64,000 bases of DNA. It comes from Arthrobacter sp. Leaf141. Its GTDB lineage: Bacteria > Actinomycetota > Actinomycetes > Actinomycetales > Micrococcaceae. This document shows positions 24,918-33,270 of this stretch, one piece after another; position 1 is the stretch's first letter; every line of letters starts with the position of its first letter. The stretch spans positions 14,925-78,924 of the forward strand of contig NZ_LMOL01000019.1 in assembly GCF_001424565.1 (NCBI RefSeq). Reading direction: 5' to 3'. Below the pieces are notes generated by a model that saw nothing but the letters and a program-made list of their open reading frames with translations, had not been told where the DNA came from and made no database searches. The position numbers were made by a program, and so were the translations under genes.

Positions 24918-25955
24918 ATGGGCGCACAAGAGTGGCATCCGGACCCGGAGCGTGAGGACGGCGGCGAAACAACCGCTCCGCAGGGGATCGTTGTGGGCGT
25001 GGACGGCTCAGAGCATGGCCAGTGCGCGCTGGTGTGGGCTGCCCGCGAAGCCGTGCGCCGCCGTCGGCCGCTTCATATTGTGACCGCGTATTCCGTCCCT
25101 ATTTTCGCGGCATCCGGCCTGGACGGAGGCTACGCCACCGTTGACGATTCAGTGATCCGGGAAGGCGCCGAGGCCATTGTGCGCCAGGCCCTGGACAAAA
25201 TCGCCGGCTACGACATTGAGGTCAGTTCCTCCGTGGAGAACGGCGACGCGTCCGGGGTGCTCCTGGACCTCTCCGAGTCGGCTGAACTTCTGGTGTTCGG
25301 CACCCGCGGGCGCGGCGGCTTTGTGGGCCGCCTGCTCGGCTCCGTGAGCAGCGCCCTCCCCGCCCACGCCAAGTGCCCCACCGTCACGGTGCCCCTGGTG
25401 TGCTCCGACCGGCTGGGGGAAACCACCGAGGACCGGCGCGTCAAGGCAGAACAGGCAAAATCCGGACACCAGCCCGTGGAAAACGTGGTGGTGGTGGGCG
25501 TGGACGGCTCGGAGCAGGCACGGATCGCCGTCCTCGAGGCGGCGGACCAGGCCCTTCGCCTCGGTGCTTCCCTTCGTGTCGTTTGCGCCGTTCCGCAGTA
25601 CAGCGGCTCCCTCGCCTGGGTTCCCGCTCCGCTGGACCGGAAGGCGCTGTTCGCGGACATCCAGGTGACCCTGGACGCGGGGATGGCCTGGCTGCGGAGC
25701 CACTATCCCGGCCTGTCCGCCGAGTCCCAACTGCGCGACGGGTCACCGGTGGAGGTCCTCGTGGCCGAGGGCCGGCACGTCGAACTGGTCGTCGTGGGCA
25801 CCCGCGGCCGCGGCGGTTTCACGGGGATGCTGCTGGGATCAACGTCCGACGGCGTCCTGCACCACGCCAAGGGCCCCGTGATGGTGGTGCCGGACCGCGA
25901 GGATCCCCGTTTGGCTGACCGCGCCCGCTTCGGGCCGATCCTCGGCGCCGCCTGA
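24918..25955 (+). CDS. Tandem universal stress protein (two Usp domains)
   Basis: A 345-residue protein of two Usp domains. Domain 1 starts IVVGVDGSEHGQCALVWAAREAV and ends with GTRGRGGFVGRLLGSVSSALPAHAKCP in split form; domain 2 starts VVVVGVDGSEQARIAVLEAA and has GTRGRGGFTGMLLGSTSDGVL. Both carry the G2xG9xG(S/T) ATP-binding pattern, as in Mycobacterium DosR-regulon proteins, so ATP binding is likely in both halves. ATG 24918 follows GAGGAGG. Role in dormancy or starvation stress is inferred from the family. Confidence 0.92.
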   Translation: MGAQEWHPDPEREDGGETTAPQGIVVGVDGSEHGQCALVWAAREAVRRRRPLHIVTAYSVPIFAASGLDGGYATVDDSVIREGAEAIVRQALDKIAGYDIEVSSSVENGDASGVLLDLSESAELLVFGTRGRGGFVGRLLGSVSSALPAHAKCPTVTVPLVCSDRLGETTEDRRVKAEQAKSGHQPVENVVVVGVDGSEQARIAVLEAADQALRLGASLRVVCAVPQYSGSLAWVPAPLDRKALFADIQVTLDAGMAWLRSHYPGLSAESQLRDGSPVEVLVAEGRHVELVVVGTRGRGGFTGMLLGSTSDGVLHHAKGPVMVVPDREDPRLADRARFGPILGAA

Positions 25956-26051
25956 CCAGGGCGGCACCCACCGCGCCTGTGCGCCCGGAGCTCCCGTCCC
26001 CAGGTGCGCGGACTCCTGCGCGCCGTCGGGGACAGGCGTACCCTTGAAGTT

Positions 26052-27218
26052 ATGAGCCCCCTTCCGGGATCCGGTCAGTTGCACCCGCGGCGGAAACCGC
26101 CGGGAGTTTCCCGCGTGTGGACCCGATGGCTGCCCTCGGTGGCGGTTCCGGTCGTGATTGCCGCCGGAGTGCTGGTGGGGACGCTGCCCGCCGGTGCCGC
26201 CGACCCGTTGCCGGCCAGGACACCCGCGCAGGTCATCGAACTGATGGGCACCCGCACGGCCGTGTCATTCACCGGCACCCTGGAACAGGCGACGGATTTT
26301 GGCCTGCCGGACCTCCCCGCGGCAGGGCCTTCGTCGGGTCCTGCGGCGGCCGGGGACGGTCCCGCCGGAAGTGTGGCGTCCATTGCCGGGCTGCTCGCCG
26401 CGGACCACACAGCCCGGGTCTATGCCGACGGCCCGGCCAAGCTCCGGGTCCAGGTGGCGGACGGCAGCTTCGCCGAACGCAATATGGTGCGCCGCGGAAC
26501 GGATGTCTGGTTCTACGCCTCCAAGGACAATTCCGCCGCCCACCTGGTTCTGCAGGCTCCGGACCGCGGCTCCGGCGACCCGTCAACCGCCACCCCGGCG
26601 GACATCGCCGGCCGGTTCCTGGCCGCAGCGGATCCGGACACCGAAATTTCTGTCGGGGCCGAGGTTGAGGTGGCCGGCAGGGCGGCCTACAACCTCCTCC
26701 TCGAACCCAGGACCGCCGACACCCTGGTGGGCAGGATCGCCATTGCCGTGGACGGCGAAACAGGGTTGCCCCTGTCCGTGCAGGTCACGGCCCGCGGAGC
26801 CGCAACACCGGCCTTCCGGTCCGGGTTCACCGCCCTGGCCTTGGGCGCGCCGGACGATTCGCTGTTCACGTTTGTGCCGCCGGCCGGCAGCAGCGTCCGC
26901 GAAATTGTGCCGCCTGCCCCCGGTTTGTCCCACGACGTCGGTGATTCGGAGACGCCGCCTTCCGGTCCGCGGCCGGCTGTGACAGGCAGCGGGTGGACCA
27001 GCGTGCTGGCCGTGCCGGCGCCCGCAGCCGGCGGTACCGGTGCCGGCGCCAACGCGCTGCTGGCGGACCCGCTGCTGTCCCAGGCCGCCGTGGACGTGCC
27101 CGGCGGAAAGCTGCTGTCCACCCCCCTCTTCACTGTCCTGGTCATGGCCGACGGCCGGCTCCTGGCCGGCCTGGTCCCGGGGGAGCGGCTCCAGGCTGCA
27201 GCGGCCGCCGCGCAGTGA
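26052..27218 (+). CDS. Secreted LolA/RseB-like (DUF2092-type) protein
   Basis: A 388-residue exported protein. A long N-terminal region leads into a hydrophobic segment (WLPSVAVPVVIAAGVLVGTL) ending PAGAA. The mature part has an RseB/LolA-type pattern: TPAQVIELMGTRTAVSFTGTL, RVQVADGSFAERNMVRRGTDVWFY and EVAGRAAYNLLLEPR. It ends with VLVMADGRLLAGLVPGERL. Relatives act with exported sigma-factor regulators or lipoprotein carriers; here it is translationally coupled to an ABC transporter (its TGA overlaps the GTG of the ATPase), suggesting a shared envelope function. A -10-like TACCCT ends 7 nt before the ATG, hinting at a leaderless message. Confidence 0.75.
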   Translation: MSPLPGSGQLHPRRKPPGVSRVWTRWLPSVAVPVVIAAGVLVGTLPAGAADPLPARTPAQVIELMGTRTAVSFTGTLEQATDFGLPDLPAAGPSSGPAAAGDGPAGSVASIAGLLAADHTARVYADGPAKLRVQVADGSFAERNMVRRGTDVWFYASKDNSAAHLVLQAPDRGSGDPSTATPADIAGRFLAAADPDTEISVGAEVEVAGRAAYNLLLEPRTADTLVGRIAIAVDGETGLPLSVQVTARGAATPAFRSGFTALALGAPDDSLFTFVPPAGSSVREIVPPAPGLSHDVGDSETPPSGPRPAVTGSGWTSVLAVPAPAAGGTGAGANALLADPLLSQAAVDVPGGKLLSTPLFTVLVMADGRLLAGLVPGERLQAAAAAAQ

Positions 27219-28222
27219 GCGCGGGCGTTGGGGGATCCCGGGCCGGCGCTTCCGGCCTGGCCATCGAGACTTCCGGCCTGACCAAGCACTTCGGCCGGCA
27301 GGCGGCCGTGGACGGCGTGGACCTTGCCGTTCCCGCCGGGACCGTCTTCGGGTTCCTGGGGCCCAACGGCTCCGGTAAAACCACCACCATCCGCATGCTC
27401 CTGGGCCTGGCCGCCGCATCAGCGGGGACCGTGAAGCTGTTGGGCGCCAGCATGCCCGGGGAGCTGCACAAAGTGTTGCCGCGGGTGGGAGCGCTGGTGG
27501 AAGGCCCGGGGTTCTACCCGTTCCTGTCCGGCGCCGCCAACCTGCACCGGATGGACGCGGCCGGGCCCCACACCGTCCCGGCCACCCGGAAGCTGAGGGT
27601 GGGCCAGGCCCTGGAACGGGTGGGGCTGGCCCACTCCGCCGGGAAAAAGGTCCACGCTTATTCCCTGGGGATGAAACAGCGGCTGGGTATCGCCGGCGCG
27701 TTGCTGTCCGCCCGAGACCTGCTGGTCCTGGACGAGCCCACCAATGGGCTGGACCCGCAAGGTACCCGTGAGGTGCGGAACCTGATCCGGGCCCTGTCCC
27801 ACGACGGCACCACCGTTTTCGTCTCCAGCCACCTCCTGGCCGAGGTGGAGCAGATGTGCACCCACGCGGCGGTGATGAGCAGCGGCAGGCTGGTGGCCCA
27901 GGGGCCACTCGCCGACCTGCGCCGTGAAGGCACTGTCCGGATCCGGCTGGAGACTCCTGACGCCGCGCTGGGCCGGCAGGAGCTTGTCCGCCTGGGGCTG
28001 GTCCCCGCGGCGGACACCCTTGAACCGGGCGGCGATGGCGTTCAGGTGCTGGCCGCATTGCCGGCGTCAGCTGGCCCCGCAGTCCCCGCCCTGCTGCCGG
28101 AAGACATCGTGGCGCACCTCGTGGCGGCGGGCGTCAGGGTCCGGGGGTTCGGCGTGGAACGCGAAAGCCTGGAAGACCGCTTTGTGGCCCTCACCGGTGA
28201 GGGGTTCGATGTTGCCGGTTGA
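27215..28222 (+). CDS. ABC transporter ATP-binding protein
   Basis: A 335-residue ATPase of the antibiotic/ABC-2 exporter class. Walker A GPNGSGKTTT is at about 49-58, the signature YSLGMKQRLGIAGALL and Walker B LLVLDEPTNGLDP follow, then the switch His in VFVSSHLLAEVEQ. The C-terminal part carries the extra domain usual in CcmA-like ATPases. The GTG start overlaps the preceding stop and its end overlaps the permease gene by 14 nt. Confidence 0.92.
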   Translation: MSAGVGGSRAGASGLAIETSGLTKHFGRQAAVDGVDLAVPAGTVFGFLGPNGSGKTTTIRMLLGLAAASAGTVKLLGASMPGELHKVLPRVGALVEGPGFYPFLSGAANLHRMDAAGPHTVPATRKLRVGQALERVGLAHSAGKKVHAYSLGMKQRLGIAGALLSARDLLVLDEPTNGLDPQGTREVRNLIRALSHDGTTVFVSSHLLAEVEQMCTHAAVMSSGRLVAQGPLADLRREGTVRIRLETPDAALGRQELVRLGLVPAADTLEPGGDGVQVLAALPASAGPAVPALLPEDIVAHLVAAGVRVRGFGVERESLEDRFVALTGEGFDVAG

Positions 28223-29060
28223 CGCCACTGCCAAGCCCCCGCGCGGCTCCGCGTGGTCCCTCCTGGGCTCCGAGCTCAAGGTGCTCTTTGGCCGGCGGCG
28301 CACGTGGGCCCTGCTTCTGGCACTGGCAGCCATTCCGGTGCTCATTGCCGTGGCCGTCAGGCTTTCCTCCACCGTTCCCGCGGGGCGGGGACCGGCCTTC
28401 CTTGACCGGATCTCGCAGAACGGCCTTTTTGTGGCCTTCACGGCCATGCTGGTTTCCGTTCCGCTGTTCCTGCCGCTCACGGTGGGGGTGGTGGCCGGCG
28501 ACACGATCGCGGGTGAAGCAAGCCACGGGACGCTGCGCTACCTCCTGGTGGCGCCAGCGGGCCGGATCCGGCTGCTCCTGGTCAAATACGCGGGGGCGCT
28601 GGCTTTCTGCGTTGTGGCCCCGCTGGCCGTGGCCCTGGCCGGCGGCGCCATCGGGGCTGCGCTGTTCCCGGTGGGGCCCGTCACGCTGTTGTCCGGTGAC
28701 GTGATCCAGCCGCCGGAGGCTGCCCTGCGGATCCTCCTGATCGCCGCCTACCTGGCCGTATCGCTGGCGGGGCTGTCAGCGATCGGGTTGTTCCTGTCCA
28801 CCTTGACCGTGGTCCCCGTGGGCGCCATGGCCGCCACCGTGGTGGTTTCGGTGGTGTCCCAGATCCTGGGCCAGCTGCCCCAGCTCGAGTGGCTGCATCC
28901 GTGGCTGTTCAGCCACTACTGGCTGGGGTTCGGTGACATCCTGCGGCAGCCGGTGCTGTGGGATTCCTTCGCCTCGAACGCGGTGCTGCAGGCAGGGTAC
29001 GTGGCGGTGTTCGGAGCCCTGGCCTACGGCCGGTTCGCCACCAAGGACATCCTGAGCTGA
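28209..29060 (+). CDS. ABC-2 type transporter permease
   Basis: A 283-residue membrane protein with six hydrophobic segments; text includes TWALLLALAAIPVLIAVAV, the conserved GEASHGTLRYLLVAPAGR loop that contacts the ATPase, and LSTLTVVPVGAMAATVVVSV. With the preceding ATPase it makes an exporter of unknown substrate. The start ATG at 28209 lies inside the end of the ATPase gene. Confidence 0.88.
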   Translation: MLPVDATAKPPRGSAWSLLGSELKVLFGRRRTWALLLALAAIPVLIAVAVRLSSTVPAGRGPAFLDRISQNGLFVAFTAMLVSVPLFLPLTVGVVAGDTIAGEASHGTLRYLLVAPAGRIRLLLVKYAGALAFCVVAPLAVALAGGAIGAALFPVGPVTLLSGDVIQPPEAALRILLIAAYLAVSLAGLSAIGLFLSTLTVVPVGAMAATVVVSVVSQILGQLPQLEWLHPWLFSHYWLGFGDILRQPVLWDSFASNAVLQAGYVAVFGALAYGRFATKDILS

Positions 29061-29077
29061 GCCGTCCGGGCGTACAG

Positions 29078-29998
29078 CTAGGCGTGCTGGTTAGCCTCGT
29101 GTTCGGAGTGGCTGGCCGGTTCGAGCTGGAAGGTGCAGTGTTCGGTGTCGAAGTGGGAGCCCAGGCAGGTGGTGAGCTGGTCCAGGATCTGGTCGGCGCC
29201 GTGCGCATTAAGCACACCGTCCTCCACCACCACATGGGCTGAAAAGACCGGAACACCGGACGTAATGGTCCAGATGTGGATGTCGTGGACATCCGTGACG
29301 CCGTGCACGGACAGGATGTGCTCGCGGATCATCTGGACCTCCACGCCCTTGGGGGTGGCTTCCAGCAGCACATCCACCACGTCCCGCAGCAGGCTCCAGG
29401 CCCTGGGCAGGATCATCAGGGCGATGACCACCGAGGCGATGGTGTCCGCGGCCTGGAACCCGGTGACCATGATGACCACTGCCGCGACGATCACGGCGAA
29501 GGAGCCCAGGAGGTCACCCAGGACTTCGAGGTAGGCGCCGCGCACGTTGAGGCTGTGCTCCTGCGCGCCGCGGAGGATCAGCAGCGAGACCAGGTTTGCC
29601 GCAGCGCCCAGGATGGCGGCGAACAGCATGATGTCCGTCTGCACTTCCGGGGCGGTGCCGATCCGGCGGATGGCCTCGGTGAAGATGATGACGGAAATGA
29701 CGATCAGGATCAGGGCGTTGGCCAGTGCTGCCAGCACTTCTGCGCGCTGGTAGCCGTAGGTCCGCTGGTCACTGGCCGGGCGGCCTGCGATCCACGCGGC
29801 CAGCAACGCAATGGTTACCCCGGCGGCGTCGGAAAGCATGTGCCCGGCGTCCGCCAGCAGCGACAGCGAGCCGGAAAGGAACGCGCCCACCAGTTGGATC
29901 AACACCACGGACAGGGTGATCACCAGGACCGCCACCAGGCGTTTCCGGTGCCGGCCCGTTGCGGTCAGGCCATGTGTGTGGCTGTGGTCGTGTCCCAT
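29078..29998 (-). CDS. Cation diffusion facilitator (Zn2+/Co2+/Cd2+ exporter)
   Basis: A 306-residue CDF protein. It has a short His-rich N-terminus (MGHDHSHTHG), six membrane segments with the metal site LLADAGHMLSDAAG in helix 2 and IASVVIALMILPRAW near helix 5-6, and a cytoplasmic C-terminal domain with HDIHIWTITSGVPVFSAHVV. It exports zinc or a related divalent metal by proton antiport. The start MGHDHSH is preferred; minus-strand TAGCCT ends 7 nt before it. Confidence 0.92.
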   Translation of the reverse strand: MGHDHSHTHGLTATGRHRKRLVAVLVITLSVVLIQLVGAFLSGSLSLLADAGHMLSDAAGVTIALLAAWIAGRPASDQRTYGYQRAEVLAALANALILIVISVIIFTEAIRRIGTAPEVQTDIMLFAAILGAAANLVSLLILRGAQEHSLNVRGAYLEVLGDLLGSFAVIVAAVVIMVTGFQAADTIASVVIALMILPRAWSLLRDVVDVLLEATPKGVEVQMIREHILSVHGVTDVHDIHIWTITSGVPVFSAHVVVEDGVLNAHGADQILDQLTTCLGSHFDTEHCTFQLEPASHSEHEANQHA

Positions 29999-30008
29999 GC
30001 TCCTAAGG

Positions 30009-30437
30009 CTATCCCCAGCCGAGCTCGTGCAGCCTGTCATCGGAGATGCCGAAGTGGTGGGCCACCTCGTGGACCACTGTCACGGCGACTTCGTGGATGA
30101 CGTCTTCCCGGGAGGAGCAGATCTCCAGGATGGGCCCGCGGTAGATGGTGATCCGGTCCGGCAACGAACCGGCATCCCACCAGGAATCCCGTTCGGTCAG
30201 CGGCACACCCTCGTAGAGTCCCAGCAGGACCGTATCCGGGTCTTCCCCGGGACCCGGCACGTAGTCGTCCTCGATGAAAACGGCCACGTTGTCCATGGCC
30301 TCTGCCAGCTTGGCCGGGATGCTGTCCAGGGCGTCCTGGACAGCGGCCTCGAATTCGTCGGCGGCCATGCTGAAGCCATAGGGCTCGTGCGGGCCGTCGG
30401 GAATGATGGGAAGGCCGGGCGGGAGGCTGGCGTGCAT
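30009..30437 (-). CDS. Minimal zincin metallopeptidase (MinMP/DUF1025 family)
   Basis: A 142-residue protein with the zinc motif HEVAHHFGISDDRLHELG at residues 123-140: His123, Glu124 and His127, with Asp133/134 as a third ligand. It has PDRITIYRGPILE, typical of this family. Members are small soluble mini-zincins of unknown substrate. Minus-strand TAAGGT ends 6 nt before the ATG. Confidence 0.85.
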   Translation of the reverse strand: MHASLPPGLPIIPDGPHEPYGFSMAADEFEAAVQDALDSIPAKLAEAMDNVAVFIEDDYVPGPGEDPDTVLLGLYEGVPLTERDSWWDAGSLPDRITIYRGPILEICSSREDVIHEVAVTVVHEVAHHFGISDDRLHELGWG

Positions 30438-30446
30438 CCTTCGACC

Positions 30447-31421
30447 TTAGCGCTGAACGGCGGCAGCCGTAACGTGCTTGTTCCGGGTCCGGCGCCGGGT
30501 CAATGCCACCCCCACCAGGCAGATCAGCCCGCCCACCAGGCCCCACACCGTGGGAATTTCGGCGAGCAGGAACCACGAGATCAGCACGGTGGTCCCGGGT
30601 ACCAGGTACGTGGTGGCCGCCAGCTTGCCGGCGTCGATGAGCGAGAGGGCATAAGCCCAGGTGGTGAACGCGATGGCAGTGGGGAACACCCCGAGGTAGG
30701 CAAGGCCCCAGGTGGCCTCCGGCGGAGCGGCCTGCAGTTCGTCGACCAGCTGGCCGGTGAACGGCAGGCAGCAGAGCGCCCCCACCAGGATGCCGAACCA
30801 GGTGGCCTGGGCCGCCGGAAACTTCCGCAGGACCGGCTTCTGGATGATGACGCTGACGGCGGCGAGCACGGCGGCAAGGAGGCAAAGCGCCACACCCGCC
30901 ATGTCCGCCGTCGGCCGGTTCCCGCCGCCGGACCCTTGGCCGGACCCGAGCGCAATCACTGCCACGCCGGCGAACGCGACAGTGCTGCCGATCAGCAGCC
31001 AACGCGGAAAGCCCTCCTTGAGGAAGATACCGGCCATCACGGCCACCAAAATGGGGTTGACGTTGATGAGGAGGGCACTGGTTCCGGCATCCAGGACATG
31101 TTCCGCCGCGTTCAGCGCCACGTTGTAGCCGCCGAACCACATCACGCCGTACGCCAGGATGGGCAGCCATTCCCTGCCGTGGGGGAGGAGCCTGCTCTTC
31201 ATGAGTTGCGGGACCACCAGCAGGCCCAGGACGACCGCGGCAACCGCCAGCCGGCCCAGCGTCAGCGGCCCGGGTGAAAAGTGCGGGCCGATGGCCCGGA
31301 TCCCCACAAACGCCGACGCCCACAGCACCACCGTCACCACCATGGCGGCGATGCCCAGCGCTTTGAGTGGGGCCTGGGCGGTGGGCGGTGCGGGTGTGCT
31401 GGCGGGACCTGTGGTTGGCAT
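30447..31421 (-). CDS. EamA/DMT superfamily transporter
   Basis: A 324-residue membrane protein with ten hydrophobic segments in two EamA repeats: VVTVVLWASAFVGIRAIG at the start and YLGVFPTAIAFTTWAYAL with LVPGTTVLISWFLLAEIPT in the second. It probably exports a metabolite such as an amino acid. TAGATT on the minus strand ends 6 nt before the start, so a leaderless transcript is likely. It lies 9 nt from the metallopeptidase gene but that gene has its own -10. Confidence 0.88.
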   Translation of the reverse strand: MPTTGPASTPAPPTAQAPLKALGIAAMVVTVVLWASAFVGIRAIGPHFSPGPLTLGRLAVAAVVLGLLVVPQLMKSRLLPHGREWLPILAYGVMWFGGYNVALNAAEHVLDAGTSALLINVNPILVAVMAGIFLKEGFPRWLLIGSTVAFAGVAVIALGSGQGSGGGNRPTADMAGVALCLLAAVLAAVSVIIQKPVLRKFPAAQATWFGILVGALCCLPFTGQLVDELQAAPPEATWGLAYLGVFPTAIAFTTWAYALSLIDAGKLAATTYLVPGTTVLISWFLLAEIPTVWGLVGGLICLVGVALTRRRTRNKHVTAAAVQR

Positions 31422-31482
31422 ACAGCAAATCTAGCCGTGCCGGCGGGGCAGGGGCTCGCGGAAAACGGTCACGTCACGGCGG

Positions 31483-32526
31483 CTACCCGTCGGGGGCAGC
31501 CCAGGCCAGCAGTTCCGCCAACGGCCAGGTGGTGATGATGCGTTCTGCCGGGACGCCGTTGCTGGCGGCCCGTTCGGCCCCGTACTGGAGGAAATCGAGC
31601 TGGCCGGGGGCGTGGGCATCGCTGTCGATCGAAAACAGGCAACCGGCGTCCAATGCGAGCTGGATCAGGGCGTCCGGCGGGTCCTGCCGTTCCGGCCGGG
31701 AGTTGATTTCCACGGCGACACCGTATTCGGCGCAGGCAGCAAAGACTTCCTTGGCGTCGAAGTCCGACGGCGGCCGGGTTCCGCGGGAGCCTTCCACCAG
31801 CCGGCCGGTGCAGTGGCCCAGCACATTGGTGTGCGGGTCCCGGATGCCGCCCAGCATGCGCCGGGTCATGGTTTTACCGTCGGCCCGGAGCTTCGAGTGG
31901 ACGCTGGCCACCACGATGTCCAGGCGGTCCAGCAGTTCCGGCGCCTGGTCCAGGCTGCCGTCCTCGAGGATGTCCACCTCGATGCCGGCGAGGAGCCGCG
32001 GGGGCACCTTCTTGCCAGCGGACCCGTCCGGGCCGCCGGTGTTGATGGCGGCCACCACCTCCAGCTGCTCGGTAAGGCGTTCGGCGGAGAGCCCGTTGGC
32101 GATGGTCAGGTTCGGCGAATGGTCCGTCAATGCCAGGTATTCGCGGCCCAGGATTCCGGCGGCGGCCACCATCAGGTCGATGGGGGATCCGCCGTCGGAC
32201 CAGTCACTGTGGCTGTGCAGGTCGCCGCGGAGCGCCTGCCGCAGCTCGTGGCCGCCGGATACCAGCGGCTGGGCCCCTTTGTCCCGCAGGTCCGCAAGAT
32301 ACTCCGGCACCCCGCCCGCCAGTGCTTCCTGGATGACCTGGTGGGTCCGGTCGCCGATGCCCTTCATGGATTTGAGCCGGCCTGTCCTGGCCCGTGCCGC
32401 AAGTTCGGCCGGCTCCAGCGGCCCGATGGCGGCGGCTGCCTTCCGGAAGGCCTGGACCTTGAACGTGGCGGCCCGGCTCCGTTCCAGCCAGAAGGCAATT
32501 TCGGACAGTGCTGCAACGGCATCCAT
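31483..32526 (-). CDS. PHP domain protein with PolX-like N-terminus
   Basis: A 347-residue protein. The N-terminal helix-hairpin-helix part (residues 1-90) has FKVQAFRKAAAAIG and SMKGIGDRTHQVIQ, as in family-X polymerases. The PHP phosphoesterase domain follows with metal motifs RGDLHSHSDWSDG (His104, His106), LTDHSPNL, VASVHSKLRADG and FSIDSDAHAPGQL. It has no polymerase palm. It is like the C-terminal exonuclease/phosphatase part of bacterial PolX joined to the HhH domain. The start at 32526 is not certain; Met 32544 is possible. Confidence 0.83.
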   Translation of the reverse strand: MDAVAALSEIAFWLERSRAATFKVQAFRKAAAAIGPLEPAELAARARTGRLKSMKGIGDRTHQVIQEALAGGVPEYLADLRDKGAQPLVSGGHELRQALRGDLHSHSDWSDGGSPIDLMVAAAGILGREYLALTDHSPNLTIANGLSAERLTEQLEVVAAINTGGPDGSAGKKVPPRLLAGIEVDILEDGSLDQAPELLDRLDIVVASVHSKLRADGKTMTRRMLGGIRDPHTNVLGHCTGRLVEGSRGTRPPSDFDAKEVFAACAEYGVAVEINSRPERQDPPDALIQLALDAGCLFSIDSDAHAPGQLDFLQYGAERAASNGVPAERIITTWPLAELLAWAAPDG

Positions 32527-32576
32527 CACTCCATCTTGGCCCAACCAGGCGCCAGGAGGCGGGGTTTGTGCCGATT

Positions 32577-32605
32577 TTGGTTAAATCGAAACTAGGCCCT
32601 ATAGT
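32577..32605 (+). promoter_or_regulatory. Promoter of the tRNA cluster
   Basis: -35 TTGGTT and -10 TATAGT separated by 17 nt, about 80 nt upstream of tRNA-Glu. Confidence 0.55.
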
Positions 32606-32691
32606 TTTAGAGTCCAGTTCGGAGACAACGCAAACGATAAAGACTAAAAGCCTCGGCTCGAAGCCTTTTCTTTTGTTCCGAACGGGTTCTG

Positions 32692-32764
32692 GCCCCCATC
32701 GTCTAGCGGCCTAGGACACCGCCCTTTCACGGCGGCGGCACGGGTTCGAATCCCGTTGGGGGTA
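32692..32764 (+). tRNA. tRNA-Glu (TTC anticodon)
   Basis: A 73-nt tRNA. Acceptor GCCCCCA pairs with TGGGGGT (one G-U), anticodon loop CTTTCAC, T-arm ACGGGTTCGAATCCCGT. CCA is not encoded; the discriminator is A. Confidence 0.96.
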
Positions 32765-32855
32765 CGCAAGGAACTGGTCAAGCAGGCAGAAATTGTCTGG
32801 TAAGCTTGAAGCCTTGAAAAAAACGGTAGCGATGCCGTAAAAGCAAGAAACGCAA

Positions 32856-32929
32856 GGCCCTGTAGCGCAGTTGGTTAGCGCGCCGCCCTGTCACGGCGGA
32901 GGTCGCGGGTTCAAGTCCCGTCAGGGTCG
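32856..32929 (+). tRNA. tRNA-Asp (GTC anticodon)
   Basis: A 74-nt tRNA. Acceptor GGCCCTG pairs with CAGGGTC; anticodon stem CCGCC/GGCGG with loop CTGTCAC; T-loop TTCAAGT. CCA is not encoded. Confidence 0.96.
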
Positions 32930-32977
32930 CTCTGATTGTTGGAAGTAATTCCGGCTCTCAAGGTGACTAGTCACCTA

Positions 32978-33053
32978 GGCTCTGTAGCTCAGTTGGTAGA
33001 GCGTTCGACTGAAAATCGAAAGGTCACCGGATCGACGCCGGTCGGAGCCACCA
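32978..33053 (+). tRNA. tRNA-Phe (GAA anticodon)
   Basis: A 76-nt tRNA including encoded CCA. Acceptor GGCTCTG pairs with CGGAGCC, anticodon loop CTGAAAA. The T-loop reads ATCGACG rather than TTCRANY, so position 54 is A. It is the only one of the three with a genomic CCA. Confidence 0.95.
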
Positions 33054-33058
33054 CTGGG

Positions 33059-33095
33059 AAGCATCAGTTCTTCGGAACTGATGCTTTTCTTCTTT
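33059..33095 (+). terminator. Terminator of the tRNA cluster
   Basis: GCATCAGTTC and GAACTGATGC form a perfect 10-bp stem with a TTCG tetraloop, followed by TTTTCTTCTTT. It closes the tRNA operon. Confidence 0.95.
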
Positions 33096-33270
33096 AACAA
33101 GCCGTTCCCCGCGCCGCCGGATGGCCGAAGAACGTATCAATCCCGCATCGTTGTGCCAACGGATCCTGCCTTCCCGGCCGCGCTGCGCCCACGGTCAGTA
33201 AACTTGCAGGCTGCACGTTGAACCTCGAAGAGCAGTCTGAGCATTGCACAGCGCATAAGGAGCAACCTGA

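Noticed and set aside
24736..25083. Possible small gene with AAGGAGG and GTGGATAAC start
   Set aside because: It runs into the Usp gene in another frame and the residues look random. The ribosome-like sequence probably is coincidental.
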